Shown here: piece by piece, positions 35,413-43,648 of the stretch | How positions within the stretch are numbered: the stretch's first letter is position 1 | Layout: every line of letters begins with the position of its first letter | Origin: Anaerolineales bacterium | GTDB taxonomy: Bacteria > Chloroflexota > Anaerolineae > Anaerolineales > Villigracilaceae | Length of the DNA: 64,000 bases | NCBI GenBank assembly: GCA_016927315.1 | Contig: JAFGMV010000063.1 | Coordinates: 1 to 64,000 of the forward strand | Direction of reading: 5' to 3' | Program-made: the position numbers and the translations under genes | Notes under the pieces: generated by a model | Databases searched by the model: none | What the model saw: the letters and a program-made list of their open reading frames with translations, nothing else | Told to the model about the DNA's origin: nothing

Positions 35413-35739
35413 GCGGCAGGTATTCTATCGATCACAACACAGGGGCTGCGAATTGCTGAGTTGCTTTCCTGAAGGCTATTCTATTCGGGCAGGGCAAGCG
35501 CAGTTACTGTATGCCCAAATTGCCGCTAGAAGCTTGTTTTTCCCGTGGTAAAGTCTTCCTAAGCCGTCCATCCTGCACCAGGTACTTTTCCCTCATCCCA
35601 ATCATGGCGCCTGATGTCAGGATGACTTCCCCTCTCCCGGTGGGAGATGGCCGGGTGAGGGCTTTTTACCACAAGAGGATCATTTTTGCTCGAAAACGAC
35701 CAGATCATCGAGTTTAGATGCGATTGCTCTATCTAGTTG

Positions 35740-35883
35740 GGGTGCACTAAAAATCTGTAGAATCACAAGATCTGAACGTCCCGAAGGGTTTTTATCAAAC
35801 CCTCTAACGGGCAGATCAACCTTCGGGATGCTGCGCTGAGGATGCCAGCACTGTAATAAAATTCCCAACATTTTAGTGCACCC
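35740..35883. mobile_element. MITE-like element, copy 2, with target duplication
   Basis: Terminal inverted repeats GGGTGCACTAAAA (35740-35752) and TTTTAGTGCACCC (35871-35883), 13 bp perfect. Flanked by direct repeats ATCTAGTTG at 35731-35739 and 35884-35892. The 92-bp core matches copy 1 at 24695-24786. Inside, TCCCGAAGGGTT and AACCTTCGGGA can form a stem. It ends 40 bp before the -10 of the next gene. Confidence 0.8.
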
Positions 35884-35922
35884 ATCTAGTTGGGTTGGTT
35901 CAAGTTTTTCCTTGCTATCCAG

Positions 35923-35928
35923 TATAAT
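35923..35928 (+). promoter_or_regulatory. -10 box of the YbhN-like gene
   Basis: TATAAT ending 10 nt before the ATG at 35939; the mRNA would have a leader of only a few nucleotides. No consensus -35. Confidence 0.5.
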
Positions 35929-35938
35929 CACGGTCATT

Positions 35939-36928
35939 ATGAAGAAATTCATTGTTTCCCTGATATTCTTCTTAGGGATTACACTTATTATTCTGAGTTT
36001 TTCTGAACTTAAAGAGACCGTCCAGATCCTCCAGGGCGGTAATTTCTGGTTTGTTGGATTGGCTTTTGGGGTGGAGTTCATCTGGGTGTTTTTCACGGGG
36101 CTTACGTATCGTTCGATATATAAATTATTAGACATGAAAGAGAGTGGTTGGCATTTGATGCTGGTGGCTGTGGCGGCTAACTTTGTTAATAATGTCACTC
36201 CGGCAGCAGGTATGGGGGGCACCGCCCTTTATATCCAGAACGGTGTCAGGCGTGGTCATCCGCCTGGTAAGGTTACAGCAGCCAGCGCCCTGTATGTTCT
36301 GCTGGATTTCAGCAGTTTTTTGTGTGTGCTGGCCCTGGGTCTGGTCGTTTTGATCCGGCGAAATGATATCCAGATCGGGGAAGTGATCGCATCGCTGATC
36401 CTGCTGACAATTACGTCAACCTTGGCTTTCCTGATGATCCTGGGGATACACTCATCCCAAGACCTGGGTCGTGTGCTGGCTTGGGCGGCACGCGGGATTA
36501 ACCATATTGTGCGTCCAATTATCAAGCGTGAGTATCTCAGCAAAGAGCGGGCCCATGAGTTTGCAGCAGAGATTGCAGATGGGTTGACCGCATTGAGAGT
36601 GAACCGCCAGAATCTATTCAAGCCGCTGGTCTTTGCGTTGATCGGCAAGGGGCTTCTGATCAGCATCCTGACCTTGATCTTTTTAGGGTTCAGTATTCCC
36701 TTTTCGAGCGGGACCATTGTCGGCGGTTTCTCGATTGGATATCTGTTCATGATTGTTTCCCCAACGCCTTCAGGAGTTGGATTTATGGAGGGGGCGCTGG
36801 TTCTGGCGCTCACTTCTTTGAGGGTTAAATACAGCAATGCTGTGGTGGTCATGCTGGTTTACAGAGCGATCACCTTCTGGATGCCAATTGGGCTGGGAGC
36901 CCCGGCATTCCGGTATTTGCAGAAGTAA
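35939..36928 (+). CDS. Flippase-like YbhN/UPF0104 membrane protein
   Basis: 329 aa, about eight membrane helices. The family pattern of lysylphosphatidylglycerol synthetase TM regions is visible: 'FVNNVTPAAGMGGTALYI', 'ALYVLLDFSSFL', 'SPTPSGVGFMEGALVLALTSL' and 'YRAITFWMPIGLG'. There is no aminoacyl-transferase domain, so a lipid flippase-like or glycolipid transport role is likelier than lipid aminoacylation. The start at 35939 begins the first helix. Confidence 0.85.
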   Translation: MKKFIVSLIFFLGITLIILSFSELKETVQILQGGNFWFVGLAFGVEFIWVFFTGLTYRSIYKLLDMKESGWHLMLVAVAANFVNNVTPAAGMGGTALYIQNGVRRGHPPGKVTAASALYVLLDFSSFLCVLALGLVVLIRRNDIQIGEVIASLILLTITSTLAFLMILGIHSSQDLGRVLAWAARGINHIVRPIIKREYLSKERAHEFAAEIADGLTALRVNRQNLFKPLVFALIGKGLLISILTLIFLGFSIPFSSGTIVGGFSIGYLFMIVSPTPSGVGFMEGALVLALTSLRVKYSNAVVVMLVYRAITFWMPIGLGAPAFRYLQK

Positions 36929-37353
36929 TAACAGCCGTATGGGAATCTTGAGGTTCCTGAGGTACAACCCGGCGGCTGTCCGTTTTCAGGATCGCCGGCC
37001 GGCTTGATCTTCCCCTTTACATAATTTTCTTGAACCCCCCAGACAGCAGATGAATATGGCATGTTTGAATCAACCTGCTGGCTGGTTCTACCTGGGTAAG
37101 GCAGACCGCCGCTTGGTGACATGCTAACTTGCTGCAGGCATGGATGCGCCTTTGCACTTGATTTCTGTTGATTTACTTATGAGGATCGCCAGGGTATGCC
37201 GAGAAGCTTGATATAAAGGATAGACACAGCATTTTGAGATTGTATTGGGTCATAGAATGCTGTTTCGGATTCCTCAGGGTCCCCCGAATAGTGCGATGAC
37301 CGTGGACCCTCTCGGTATGAAAAACCAGGCTATGATCATTTTTGTAAGATTCC
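36929..37353. other. Gene-free spacer upstream of the LacI regulator
   Basis: No coding frame here looks protein-like. One inverted repeat, CAGCATT/AATGCTG (37227-37262), may be structural. Nothing else was recognised. Confidence 0.5.
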
Positions 37354-37396
37354 TTGACAGGGGAGCCTTTATTGTTATATAATGCAACCGGTTGCA
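37354..37396 (+). promoter_or_regulatory. Promoter and operator of the LacI-family regulator gene
   Basis: Consensus TTGACA (37354-37359), 18-nt spacer, TATAAT (37378-37383), and directly on it the 14-bp palindrome TGCAACCGGTTGCA (37383-37396). LacI-family proteins bind such CG-centred palindromes, so the gene should repress itself. The same palindrome recurs at 38443 and 38502. Confidence 0.88.
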
Positions 37397-37412
37397 CAGA
37401 CAAAGGTAAAAT

Positions 37413-38423
37413 ATGAACAAAACGCAGGTTCAAACCATTGCAGACATTGCTCGTCTGGCTGGAGTTTCCAAGTCAACTGTATCTCGCGCCTTGAATGACA
37501 GTCCATTGATCGGTGATGAGACCAAAGTGCGTATCCGCCAGATCGCCAAGGACAACAATTTCCAGATCAATGTTCCTGCGCGGCGGTTGAGCATGAAGAA
37601 AAGCAGCACAATTGCATTTGTAACCCATGCTTTTCACAAGGACTTTTCGGTTGCTGACCTTTTTACGCTTGAAATCCTGAGTGGCATTACCAGCACACTC
37701 TACCAGAATCGATATGACCTGTTGATGGCAAACGTCGATCCATTCGATACAGAATGGCCGTATCAGTATCTCAGTACTGGCCGTGCAGACGGATTTATCC
37801 TGATGACTTCCACGCGTAAGCAGCTCCATATCCGGACCCTGGTTGAAATGGAGGCGCCATTTATTGCCTGGGGTGTGCCCAACCCGAAGTACAACTATTG
37901 CACTGTCACCGGGGATAACTTCAATGGCGGTCGTCTGGCAACCGAGCATCTGCTTGGGATCGGGCGAAAGCGGATCGCCTTCATGGGAGGGCCGGCAATG
38001 GAATTGGAAGTTCAACATCGTTATGATGGTTATGAACATGCCCTGCGGGAAGCAGGTTTCGATCCGGATCCCCATCTGGTCTTGTATGGAGAATTTTGTT
38101 CGGAATCAGGTACTGCTTTGATGAACCAGTTTCTGGACCAGGCATCCGACCTGGATGCGGTTTTTGCTAATAGCGACCTGATGGCGATTGCAGCCATGAA
38201 AATCTTGCAATCCAGGGGAAGGAGAATCCCGGACGATGTGGCTGTTGTGGGGTATGATAACCTGTCCATTACTGAGGAGAGCCATCCACCCTTGACTACT
38301 GTCAGCCAGAATATTCGCACCTCTGGAATAATGCTGGCCAAGAACCTGCTGCAATACCTGGAGACAGGTGTGGTAATCAATGTATCTGTTCCGGTGGATT
38401 TGGTGATCCGGGAATCAGCATGA
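37413..38423 (+). CDS. LacI-family transcriptional regulator
   Basis: 336 aa. Helix-turn-helix and hinge at the N-terminus (TIADIARLAGVSKSTVSRAL, then 'NNFQINVPARRLS'), then a periplasmic-binding-protein-like sensor domain: 'FNGGRLATEHLLGIGRKRIAFMGG', 'LDAVFANSDLMAIAAMKILQSRGRRIPDDVAVVGYDN', 'PLTTVSQN'. The effector is probably a sugar or small carbonyl/lactone compound. It sits 17 nt behind its own operator and just before two more operators that control the following cluster. Confidence 0.95.
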   Translation: MNKTQVQTIADIARLAGVSKSTVSRALNDSPLIGDETKVRIRQIAKDNNFQINVPARRLSMKKSSTIAFVTHAFHKDFSVADLFTLEILSGITSTLYQNRYDLLMANVDPFDTEWPYQYLSTGRADGFILMTSTRKQLHIRTLVEMEAPFIAWGVPNPKYNYCTVTGDNFNGGRLATEHLLGIGRKRIAFMGGPAMELEVQHRYDGYEHALREAGFDPDPHLVLYGEFCSESGTALMNQFLDQASDLDAVFANSDLMAIAAMKILQSRGRRIPDDVAVVGYDNLSITEESHPPLTTVSQNIRTSGIMLAKNLLQYLETGVVINVSVPVDLVIRESA

Positions 38424-38515
38424 TATATTTTTTCAATGATTTTGCAACCGGTTGCAGCAGGATTGTACTTAGATGGATCAATATATTTTTTTCAATGATT
38501 TTGCAACCGGTTGCG
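38421..38515 (+). promoter_or_regulatory. Duplicated control segment with two LacI operators
   Basis: Two near-identical copies of ATATATTTTTTCAATGATTT followed by TGCAACCGGTTGC: operators at 38443-38456 (perfect palindrome) and 38502-38515 (last base G instead of A), centres 59 bp apart, about 5.6 helical turns. The first copy begins inside the regulator stop codon. The second ends 32 nt before the ParB-fold gene. TATATT in each copy could be a -10; no -35 was resolved. Confidence 0.8.
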
Positions 38516-38547
38516 AGCAGGACACTGCTTTGAGAAAGGAGAATGAG

Positions 38548-39063
38548 ATGATGATGCAAATGCCCTTCCCCACCCTGCGTGGTTACGCTTTCCAGCTTTT
38601 CGAAACCCTACGCAGGTCAGCCTGGCGCAGGAACCTGTTTACCGGGAAACAGGCTGGCCTGGAAAGTATTTCGGACTACAAATCATTCCTAAACCACACT
38701 CGCCAATACCTGGGGTTACAGGAAATTCCTCTCTCCCAGATCACTGGCACAGTCAACCGCACCAAAGATTTTGACCGGAACTTTATGCCGCGCAAGAAAC
38801 ACTTATGCGAGCGTTGGGTGAGTATTTACCTGACTTCCGAACGCAGTTCCTGGAGTGCGATACGTCTGTATAAGATCGGCCCGAAGTATTTCGTTGAAGA
38901 TGGTCACCACCGGGTTTCGGTAGCAAATACTCTCAATATGAAATCGATCTTGTCGGAAGTATGGGAATATCCAACCGAGACCTATCGATGGGTTGGGTAT
39001 CACAATAGGTCATTGTGCTGCAGCGCCAAACAGCTGTCGGATACAAGTTGTTTGTGTGAGTAG
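38548..39063 (+). CDS. ParB/sulfiredoxin-fold protein
   Basis: 171 aa. The second half reads 'IRLYKIGPKYFVEDGHHRVSVANTLNM', in which DGHHRVSVA matches the GxxR/HRv motif of ParB N-terminal-like (ParB/Srx) domains, which bind or hydrolyse nucleotides. No HTH is present. The start at 38548 (MMMQMPF) has AAAGGAG 7 nt upstream; the frame is open further but would run through the operator. First gene of the LacI-controlled cluster. Precise role unknown. Confidence 0.75.
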   Translation: MMMQMPFPTLRGYAFQLFETLRRSAWRRNLFTGKQAGLESISDYKSFLNHTRQYLGLQEIPLSQITGTVNRTKDFDRNFMPRKKHLCERWVSIYLTSERSSWSAIRLYKIGPKYFVEDGHHRVSVANTLNMKSILSEVWEYPTETYRWVGYHNRSLCCSAKQLSDTSCLCE

Positions 39064-39071
39064 GAGACCCA

Positions 39072-40052
39072 ATGAACTATTTAGAGACGAGAGGACCGCA
39101 TCAGATCGGACCCTGGGAAGTTGTACAGGTTGTGGAATGGGAAGGCGAAGCCTTTCCCCATACTTTCCTGTTCCCGCAGATATCCCTTGAAGAGCTTCGT
39201 GAAGCTTCGCCTGCAGGAAAAGATGCCCGCATCAGCCGCAAGGGAATGATCATTTCCAGTACACAGTTTTTTGTCTTGAAACAGTCTGGTCTGGTCATTT
39301 TGATAGAACAGGGAACCGGCAATGACAAAACTCGCCCGGATGAACCGTATTGGGATCACCAGAAACTACCTTATCTGGAAACACTGGCCTCCTTGGGTTT
39401 CGGACCCGAAGACGTAAATTATGTCCTTTTATCCCATCTGCATCCGGATCATGTCGGATTGGCGACAACATTCAGGGACCGACAGTGGGTACCCACATTC
39501 CCGTGCGCCCGATATGTGATGCATGTGGATGAGTGGACCTATTGGAAGAACCTCCCTGATCGACCCTGTTTCATCCAGGATAGCGTGGTTCCCCTGGTTG
39601 ATGCCAACATGGTTGAATGGGCCGGCGCTGGAGATGAAATTGCCGGTATCCGTATCCATGAAGCGCCGGGACATACCCCCGGCAGCCTGCTTTTTGAGAT
39701 CCAGGATACTAATGTATGGTTCATTGGTGATCTGCTGCACCATCCCAGTCAGGTGCGGCGCCTGGAATGGCCATCAGGTTCTTTTGCATGCGATCATGCC
39801 TTGCTCTGCCAGCAGAGGCAGAAGTATTTCAGTCAATTTGCTGCAGCAGGCGCTTTATTATTCAGTGTACACTTGGGTAACTCCTTCAGGGTTGAACAAG
39901 ATAATACTGCGGGTGCGTACAATATCATTTTCACCTCGGAAACCCGGAAAAGCATTCTCGTATCTGATAAAGGAGAATACGGTTATGGAACTACCAACAC
40001 ATCAAAAGAACGTGGAAGCTGTCAGACAGGTCGTGTTGGATTATGTCGATAG
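39072..40052 (+). CDS. Metallo-beta-lactamase-fold hydrolase
   Basis: 326 aa. Zinc motif HLHPDHVG (HxHxDH) at about 124-131, later His in APGHTPGSLL and Asp in WFIGDLL; the layout is that of the glyoxalase II/lactonase group. The N-terminal 60 residues are an extra domain. The C-terminal 30 residues are of low quality and overlap the start of the next gene by 68 nt; a +1 shift would stop at TGATAA (39965-39970) just before that gene's ribosome binding site, so the natural end may have been lost. Follows the ParB-fold gene by 8 nt. Confidence 0.88.
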   Translation: MNYLETRGPHQIGPWEVVQVVEWEGEAFPHTFLFPQISLEELREASPAGKDARISRKGMIISSTQFFVLKQSGLVILIEQGTGNDKTRPDEPYWDHQKLPYLETLASLGFGPEDVNYVLLSHLHPDHVGLATTFRDRQWVPTFPCARYVMHVDEWTYWKNLPDRPCFIQDSVVPLVDANMVEWAGAGDEIAGIRIHEAPGHTPGSLLFEIQDTNVWFIGDLLHHPSQVRRLEWPSGSFACDHALLCQQRQKYFSQFAAAGALLFSVHLGNSFRVEQDNTAGAYNIIFTSETRKSILVSDKGEYGYGTTNTSKERGSCQTGRVGLCR

Positions 40053-40382
40053 CGCATATCTGATCGACCCGAAACGGGTTCAGGGCTGCATTCATCCGGA
40101 CCTGGCCAAGATAGGCTTTGTTTGGGAAGGAGATCACTACGCTGCCTATCGAATGACATACCATGAATTACTTGAAACGGTCAGTACCGATAACCAGGAC
40201 GGTCATATACCGACTGGTGCGCCAAAAGCGGTTACGCTCTTCGAGGTGCTGGATCAAACCGCTGTGGTGAAATTGGAAGCCTGATGGGGGATCGACTACC
40301 TCCACCTGGTAAAGCAGGATGAAAATGGCTCATTATGAATATCGTCTGGCAGACGCATCCAAGGCATGATGGATATTCGTGA
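39985..40382 (+). pseudogene. NTF2-like (lumazine-binding/SnoaL-type) protein, C-terminally broken
   Basis: ATG 39985 with AAAGGAG upstream gives 99 aa to a TGA at 40282-40284: 'VRQVVLDYVDSAYLIDPKRVQGCIHPDLAK', 'MTYHELLETVS', 'FEVLDQTAVVKLEA'. Directly after the TGA the same frame continues WGIDYLHLVKQDENGS, and after a one-base shift MNIVWQTHPRHDGYS ends at TGA 40380-40382. These two pieces are the last strands of the family fold, so a nonsense change and a frameshift have cut the gene. The shortened protein might still be made but would lack the core sheet edge. Confidence 0.7.
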
Positions 40383-40426
40383 TTGAAACAAAGAGAACCT
40401 GATTCAAGAATTGAAAGGGAGTACTT

Positions 40427-41431
40427 ATGAAGAAAGTTATGAAGACACGTAGGTTAGGCCGTTCCGGCATTGAAGTCAGCCCAATGGGGATGGGCTGTTG
40501 GGCGATTGGCGGACCATGGAACTTTCTAGAAGGTCCGGCGGGTTGGAGCGTGGTTGACGATGATGAATCGGTCCGGGCTATTCATAAGGCAATGGCGTTG
40601 GGGGTTAACTTTTTTGACACAGCCGCCAATTATGGAGCCGGCCACAGCGAACGAATACTGGCAAAAGCTTTCAAAGGCCGCCGCGACCAGGTAGTGATCG
40701 CTACCAAGTTTGGTTATCATGTCGATGAAGCCAATAAACAAATTACAACATATGGTGATAACGAAGAGAACAGTGACGTTGCCGGTCATCTGCGAGAGGA
40801 CGTGGAAACCAGCCTGAAAAGACTTGATACCGATTATATCGATCTCTATCAACTGCACGTCTGGGGGCTGGTCATTGAACGGGCGCTTGAAGTTCGGGAT
40901 AGCTTGGAAGATCTGGTAAAGGAAGGCAAGATTCGAACCTATGGCTGGAGCACAGACCGCACAGATGCCGTCCAGGCATTCTCAACTTCTCCCAACTGTG
41001 GAGCCGTTCAACAACAGTTGAATATCTTTGATGGCAATCTGGAACTTCTGGCTTTTTGCGAAGAAATGAACCTGGCCAGTATCAACCGCGGACCATTGGG
41101 AATGGGCATCCTGACTGGCAAATTCACCCCTGATACCAGCTTCAAAGAGGATGATGTCCGCAAGCATGCCCAATGGTTCCCGGGTTTCAAGAATGGTAAA
41201 CCCTCCCGGGAATGGCTGGAGGCCATCGAAGCAGTCCGTGAAGTGCTGACCAGCAGCGGCAGAACCCTGGCCCAGGGCGCCCTGGCCTGGATCTGGGGCC
41301 GCAGCCCCAACACCATCCCGATCCCGGGTTTCAAGACGGTGGCACAGGTTGAAGAAAACTGCAAAGCAATGGAGTTTGGCCCGCTAACTGCCGACCAGAT
41401 GCAGGAGATTGACAGCCTGCTGGAACGGTAG
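40427..41431 (+). CDS. Aldo/keto reductase
   Basis: 334 aa. TIM-barrel AKR with the tetrad region: Asp in NFFDTAANYGAGHSE, Tyr in the same loop, Lys in VIATKFGY, His in YQLHVWG; NADP loop near 'GALAWIWGRSPNTIPIPGFKTVAQVEEN'. It resembles the YdhF/IolS-like group acting on sugars or small ketones. AAGGGAG upstream; ATG 40427 or 40439 are both possible. It lies in the LacI-controlled cluster. Confidence 0.92.
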   Translation: MKKVMKTRRLGRSGIEVSPMGMGCWAIGGPWNFLEGPAGWSVVDDDESVRAIHKAMALGVNFFDTAANYGAGHSERILAKAFKGRRDQVVIATKFGYHVDEANKQITTYGDNEENSDVAGHLREDVETSLKRLDTDYIDLYQLHVWGLVIERALEVRDSLEDLVKEGKIRTYGWSTDRTDAVQAFSTSPNCGAVQQQLNIFDGNLELLAFCEEMNLASINRGPLGMGILTGKFTPDTSFKEDDVRKHAQWFPGFKNGKPSREWLEAIEAVREVLTSSGRTLAQGALAWIWGRSPNTIPIPGFKTVAQVEENCKAMEFGPLTADQMQEIDSLLER

Positions 41432-41445
41432 TTTTTAAACGGTGG

Positions 41446-42168
41446 ATGACGATGAGTGTTATTTCTGTACAACTGCTTGGTATTGGGGCGCTGAAAATCG
41501 AAAGCGAAAAAGGGACGATCTTTATCGATGCCTTTTCACCATATGTTAATCCGCTGCCGGAGAAAGCTGACCTGATCCTGATCACTCATGACGATCCCGA
41601 TCATTTTGGCAGCCAGGAAGTAGCTGAAGCGGCTATCCGGACCGGTGCAATGGTTGTTGGCCCGCCCGGGATCGCTTACCCGCTGCTGGCCCAGACCGAA
41701 CTGCCGGCACAGCAGATCCGCATTATTTACCCGGTGCACCTCGGTAAACCCATCAGTGAAACAATCAATGGAGTGCATCTCAAGGTTTACCAAACCCGTC
41801 ACTTCATTGACTGGGAACCACCGCACATAAGCTATCTGATCAAGATGAACGGCGAAAAGATCTATGTAACCGGAGACAGTAATATGCTTGACGAGAGCGA
41901 CCCAGACCTGCATGACCTGGATGCACTGGTTTACAGCCTGGTACCGAAAGACCTGTCTGCGCCTGGAGTGATGGCAGGGCATATCGCTGCACTGCGAAAG
42001 ATCAAAATGCAGTACAGTCCGCAGACCATCCTCCCAAACCATCTGCTCCACTGTGATTGGACGGTCAATCCGAAAAAACTTGGTCAGGCAGTTGCTGAAG
42101 CAGACCTGGATGGGGTGGAAGTTTTCACAGATGTAAAGCAGCGGCTTGAGATCTTCGCTCCTGTTTAG
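41446..42168 (+). CDS. UlaG-like metallo-beta-lactamase-fold hydrolase
   Basis: 240 aa. Metal motif THDDPDHFG (HxDxDH), 'YVTGDSNML' and a terminal 'ILPNHLLHCDW'; such Asp/His motifs occur in the UlaG/RNase-Z-like branch (UlaG is an ascorbate-6-phosphate lactonase). It starts 14 nt after the reductase and is closed by a strong terminator. Together with the first MBL protein it suggests lactone or ester opening in the cluster's pathway. Confidence 0.88.
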   Translation: MTMSVISVQLLGIGALKIESEKGTIFIDAFSPYVNPLPEKADLILITHDDPDHFGSQEVAEAAIRTGAMVVGPPGIAYPLLAQTELPAQQIRIIYPVHLGKPISETINGVHLKVYQTRHFIDWEPPHISYLIKMNGEKIYVTGDSNMLDESDPDLHDLDALVYSLVPKDLSAPGVMAGHIAALRKIKMQYSPQTILPNHLLHCDWTVNPKKLGQAVAEADLDGVEVFTDVKQRLEIFAPV

Positions 42169-42169
42169 G

Positions 42170-42205
42170 AAGAACGCCGGTCAGCCCACACTGACCGGCG
42201 TTCTT
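42170..42205. terminator. Terminator of the LacI-controlled cluster
   Basis: AAGAACGCCGGTCAG (42170-42184), loop CCCACA, CTGACCGGCGTTCTT (42191-42205). Perfect 15-bp stem starting one base after the TAG. It also separates the convergent DUF362 pseudogene. Confidence 0.9.
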
Positions 42206-42208
42206 GGA

Positions 42209-43095
42209 TCAATCATTTGTTACTTTCCAGGCTCTTATTTTTGTAAAATTCCGGTGTGGTTTGTATGGGGAAACCAGATCATCTGGAGGATGCCCTACGA
42301 TCCTTATCCTGTCTTTTGGATACAGAGAGCCAATCCCGAGTTCCCGGATCAGTTTGAGTTAACCAACATCGTCAATTTCGAAACCCATCAGGTAGGTCGC
42401 GACTGTGTCTGCGGCCAGGGCATCGAACGACGAAAGGACCCAATTCGATTGGGTCTCTGTTCCCCGAACCGGACCGCCGTCCTGCATGCCGATGGTTCCA
42501 TCGACGATCACAAATTGGGGATATACATACCTTGCAAGCGAAGCCAGAAGATAATGAATGCTATGTTCACCGTGAAGCATCCTGCGGTTGGAGTACTTGT
42601 GAATAGCGCCTACCAGTACATTCTTGAGGCTTGCAGTCATGGCAACCGAGCAATGTGTTTTTGGACGGGTAATGGAAACCAGGAATGGGCTTTCTGACAT
42701 TGTCTGGCTGAGTGGCAATTCCAGTTTACCGTTTGGGTGGGCAAGCTGTTTGAATTGATTTTCATCCTCTCGCAGATCCAGCAGTTCGACCTGGGGTGTT
42801 CTTTCGCCAGTTGTGAAAAGCCATAGATTTCAAAACCATCGTTTGTATCACCCCAGGCCGGTTCCTCTGCCAGGATGAAATCGATAAAACTCCTGACGGC
42901 GCCGACAGGCGTCACAGCCAATGCAACCCCCTGGTTGTATGTAGCGGGGGGTTCTGGCAATGACCATGTTGATCTTGAGAACAATCGAATCCAATCCTTT
43001 CAGGGCTTCCATTAGACTTTGTTGGAAAGGTTCCAAGGAATTCTTGACCCCTCGTAATGTTCTTCACTTTTCACCAGGGAAATGACTGATTCCAT
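42209..43095 (-). pseudogene. DUF362-family protein, multiply broken
   Basis: Starting at ATG 43095 (AAGGAG upstream) the minus strand reads MESVISLVKSEEHYEG, then shifts frame to SLMEALKGLDSIVLKINMV, then to TPVGAVRSFIDFILAEEP and FEIYGFSQLAKEHP, then to MSESPFLVSITRPKTHCSVA and 'MTASLKNVLVGAIHKYSNR', 'FVIVDGTIGMQDGGPV'. An in-frame TAA follows MGFEIDDVG, after which LIRELGIGSLYPKDRIRI continues to the TGA at 42209. That is at least three frameshifts and one stop in a full-length DUF362 gene. The intact family is iron-sulfur or nickel-enzyme associated, role poorly known. Confidence 0.8.
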
Positions 43096-43107
43096 AAGCA
43101 AAGCTCC

Positions 43108-43263
43108 TTATGGGCTGATGATAAACCCTCTTGCTGGAATAGAGTCAAGAGAGCGATCCGGACACCCCAGGCGGCCTATGCAACCTTTGGGCCAGGGTTC
43201 CCTGTTCCGTAACTCAACCTCGATAGCTTTGTCGAAGTAGTGTTTATAGACAACACTCTTCAT
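43108..43263 (-). CDS. Possible small protein upstream of the DUF362 pseudogene
   Basis: 51 aa from ATG 43263 with GGAGG 7 nt upstream: MKSVVYKHYFDKAIEVELRN, then a Cys-containing basic part (GCIGRLGCPDRS). It ends 12 nt before the DUF362 start, on the same strand. Not recognised; it may be a decayed fragment. Confidence 0.3.
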   Translation of the reverse strand: MKSVVYKHYFDKAIEVELRNREPWPKGCIGRLGCPDRSLDSIPARGFIISP

Positions 43264-43648
43264 TGGCCTGCCTCCAAAGGGTTTTTTCTGTCTGGAATTG
43301 CAACGTTGCAAAATGCTTGCATCACGGCGTTAACTGTGAGGTCCAGGATGGGCCCGCATTATGGTTGCATTCCCTGCGGATAAAAGGACAGGTTCGACCA
43401 GTTAGCTGGATCTGTCCTCGAACAGAGAGGATGGCGCCTACAACGTTGGTTTCATCAAAGTGTGTCTGCTTCAACGAGTTTTTGCGCCAGGAGAAAGAGA
43501 TCCTGTGCAAGCAGGATATACCAGGGGACAGATCCCAGCATAGCCACAAATAACAGTGGGAAACCCACCACTGGCAGCCAGAATAAAGAAGTGATGACCC
43601 CGGTAATAAATCCGACCTGTTTTCTCGGGCGCAGTGCTTGCCGTTGGT
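43264..43648. other. Spacer with a membrane-protein remnant
   Basis: On the minus strand, immediately after the CPBP protease gene, a frame ending at 43455 encodes GFITGVITSLFWLPVVGFPL and LLFVAMLGSVPWYILLAQDL, two membrane helices without a start codon of their own. It looks like the 3' end of a lost membrane gene. Nothing is recognised in 43264-43454. Confidence 0.35.

Noticed and set aside
42209-43095. Programmed frameshifting or stop-codon reassignment to explain the broken genes
   Set aside because: Stops of all three types and shifts of both directions occur, and long conserved genes such as dnaK, mutL and tex are intact, so decay or sequence error is the simpler view.
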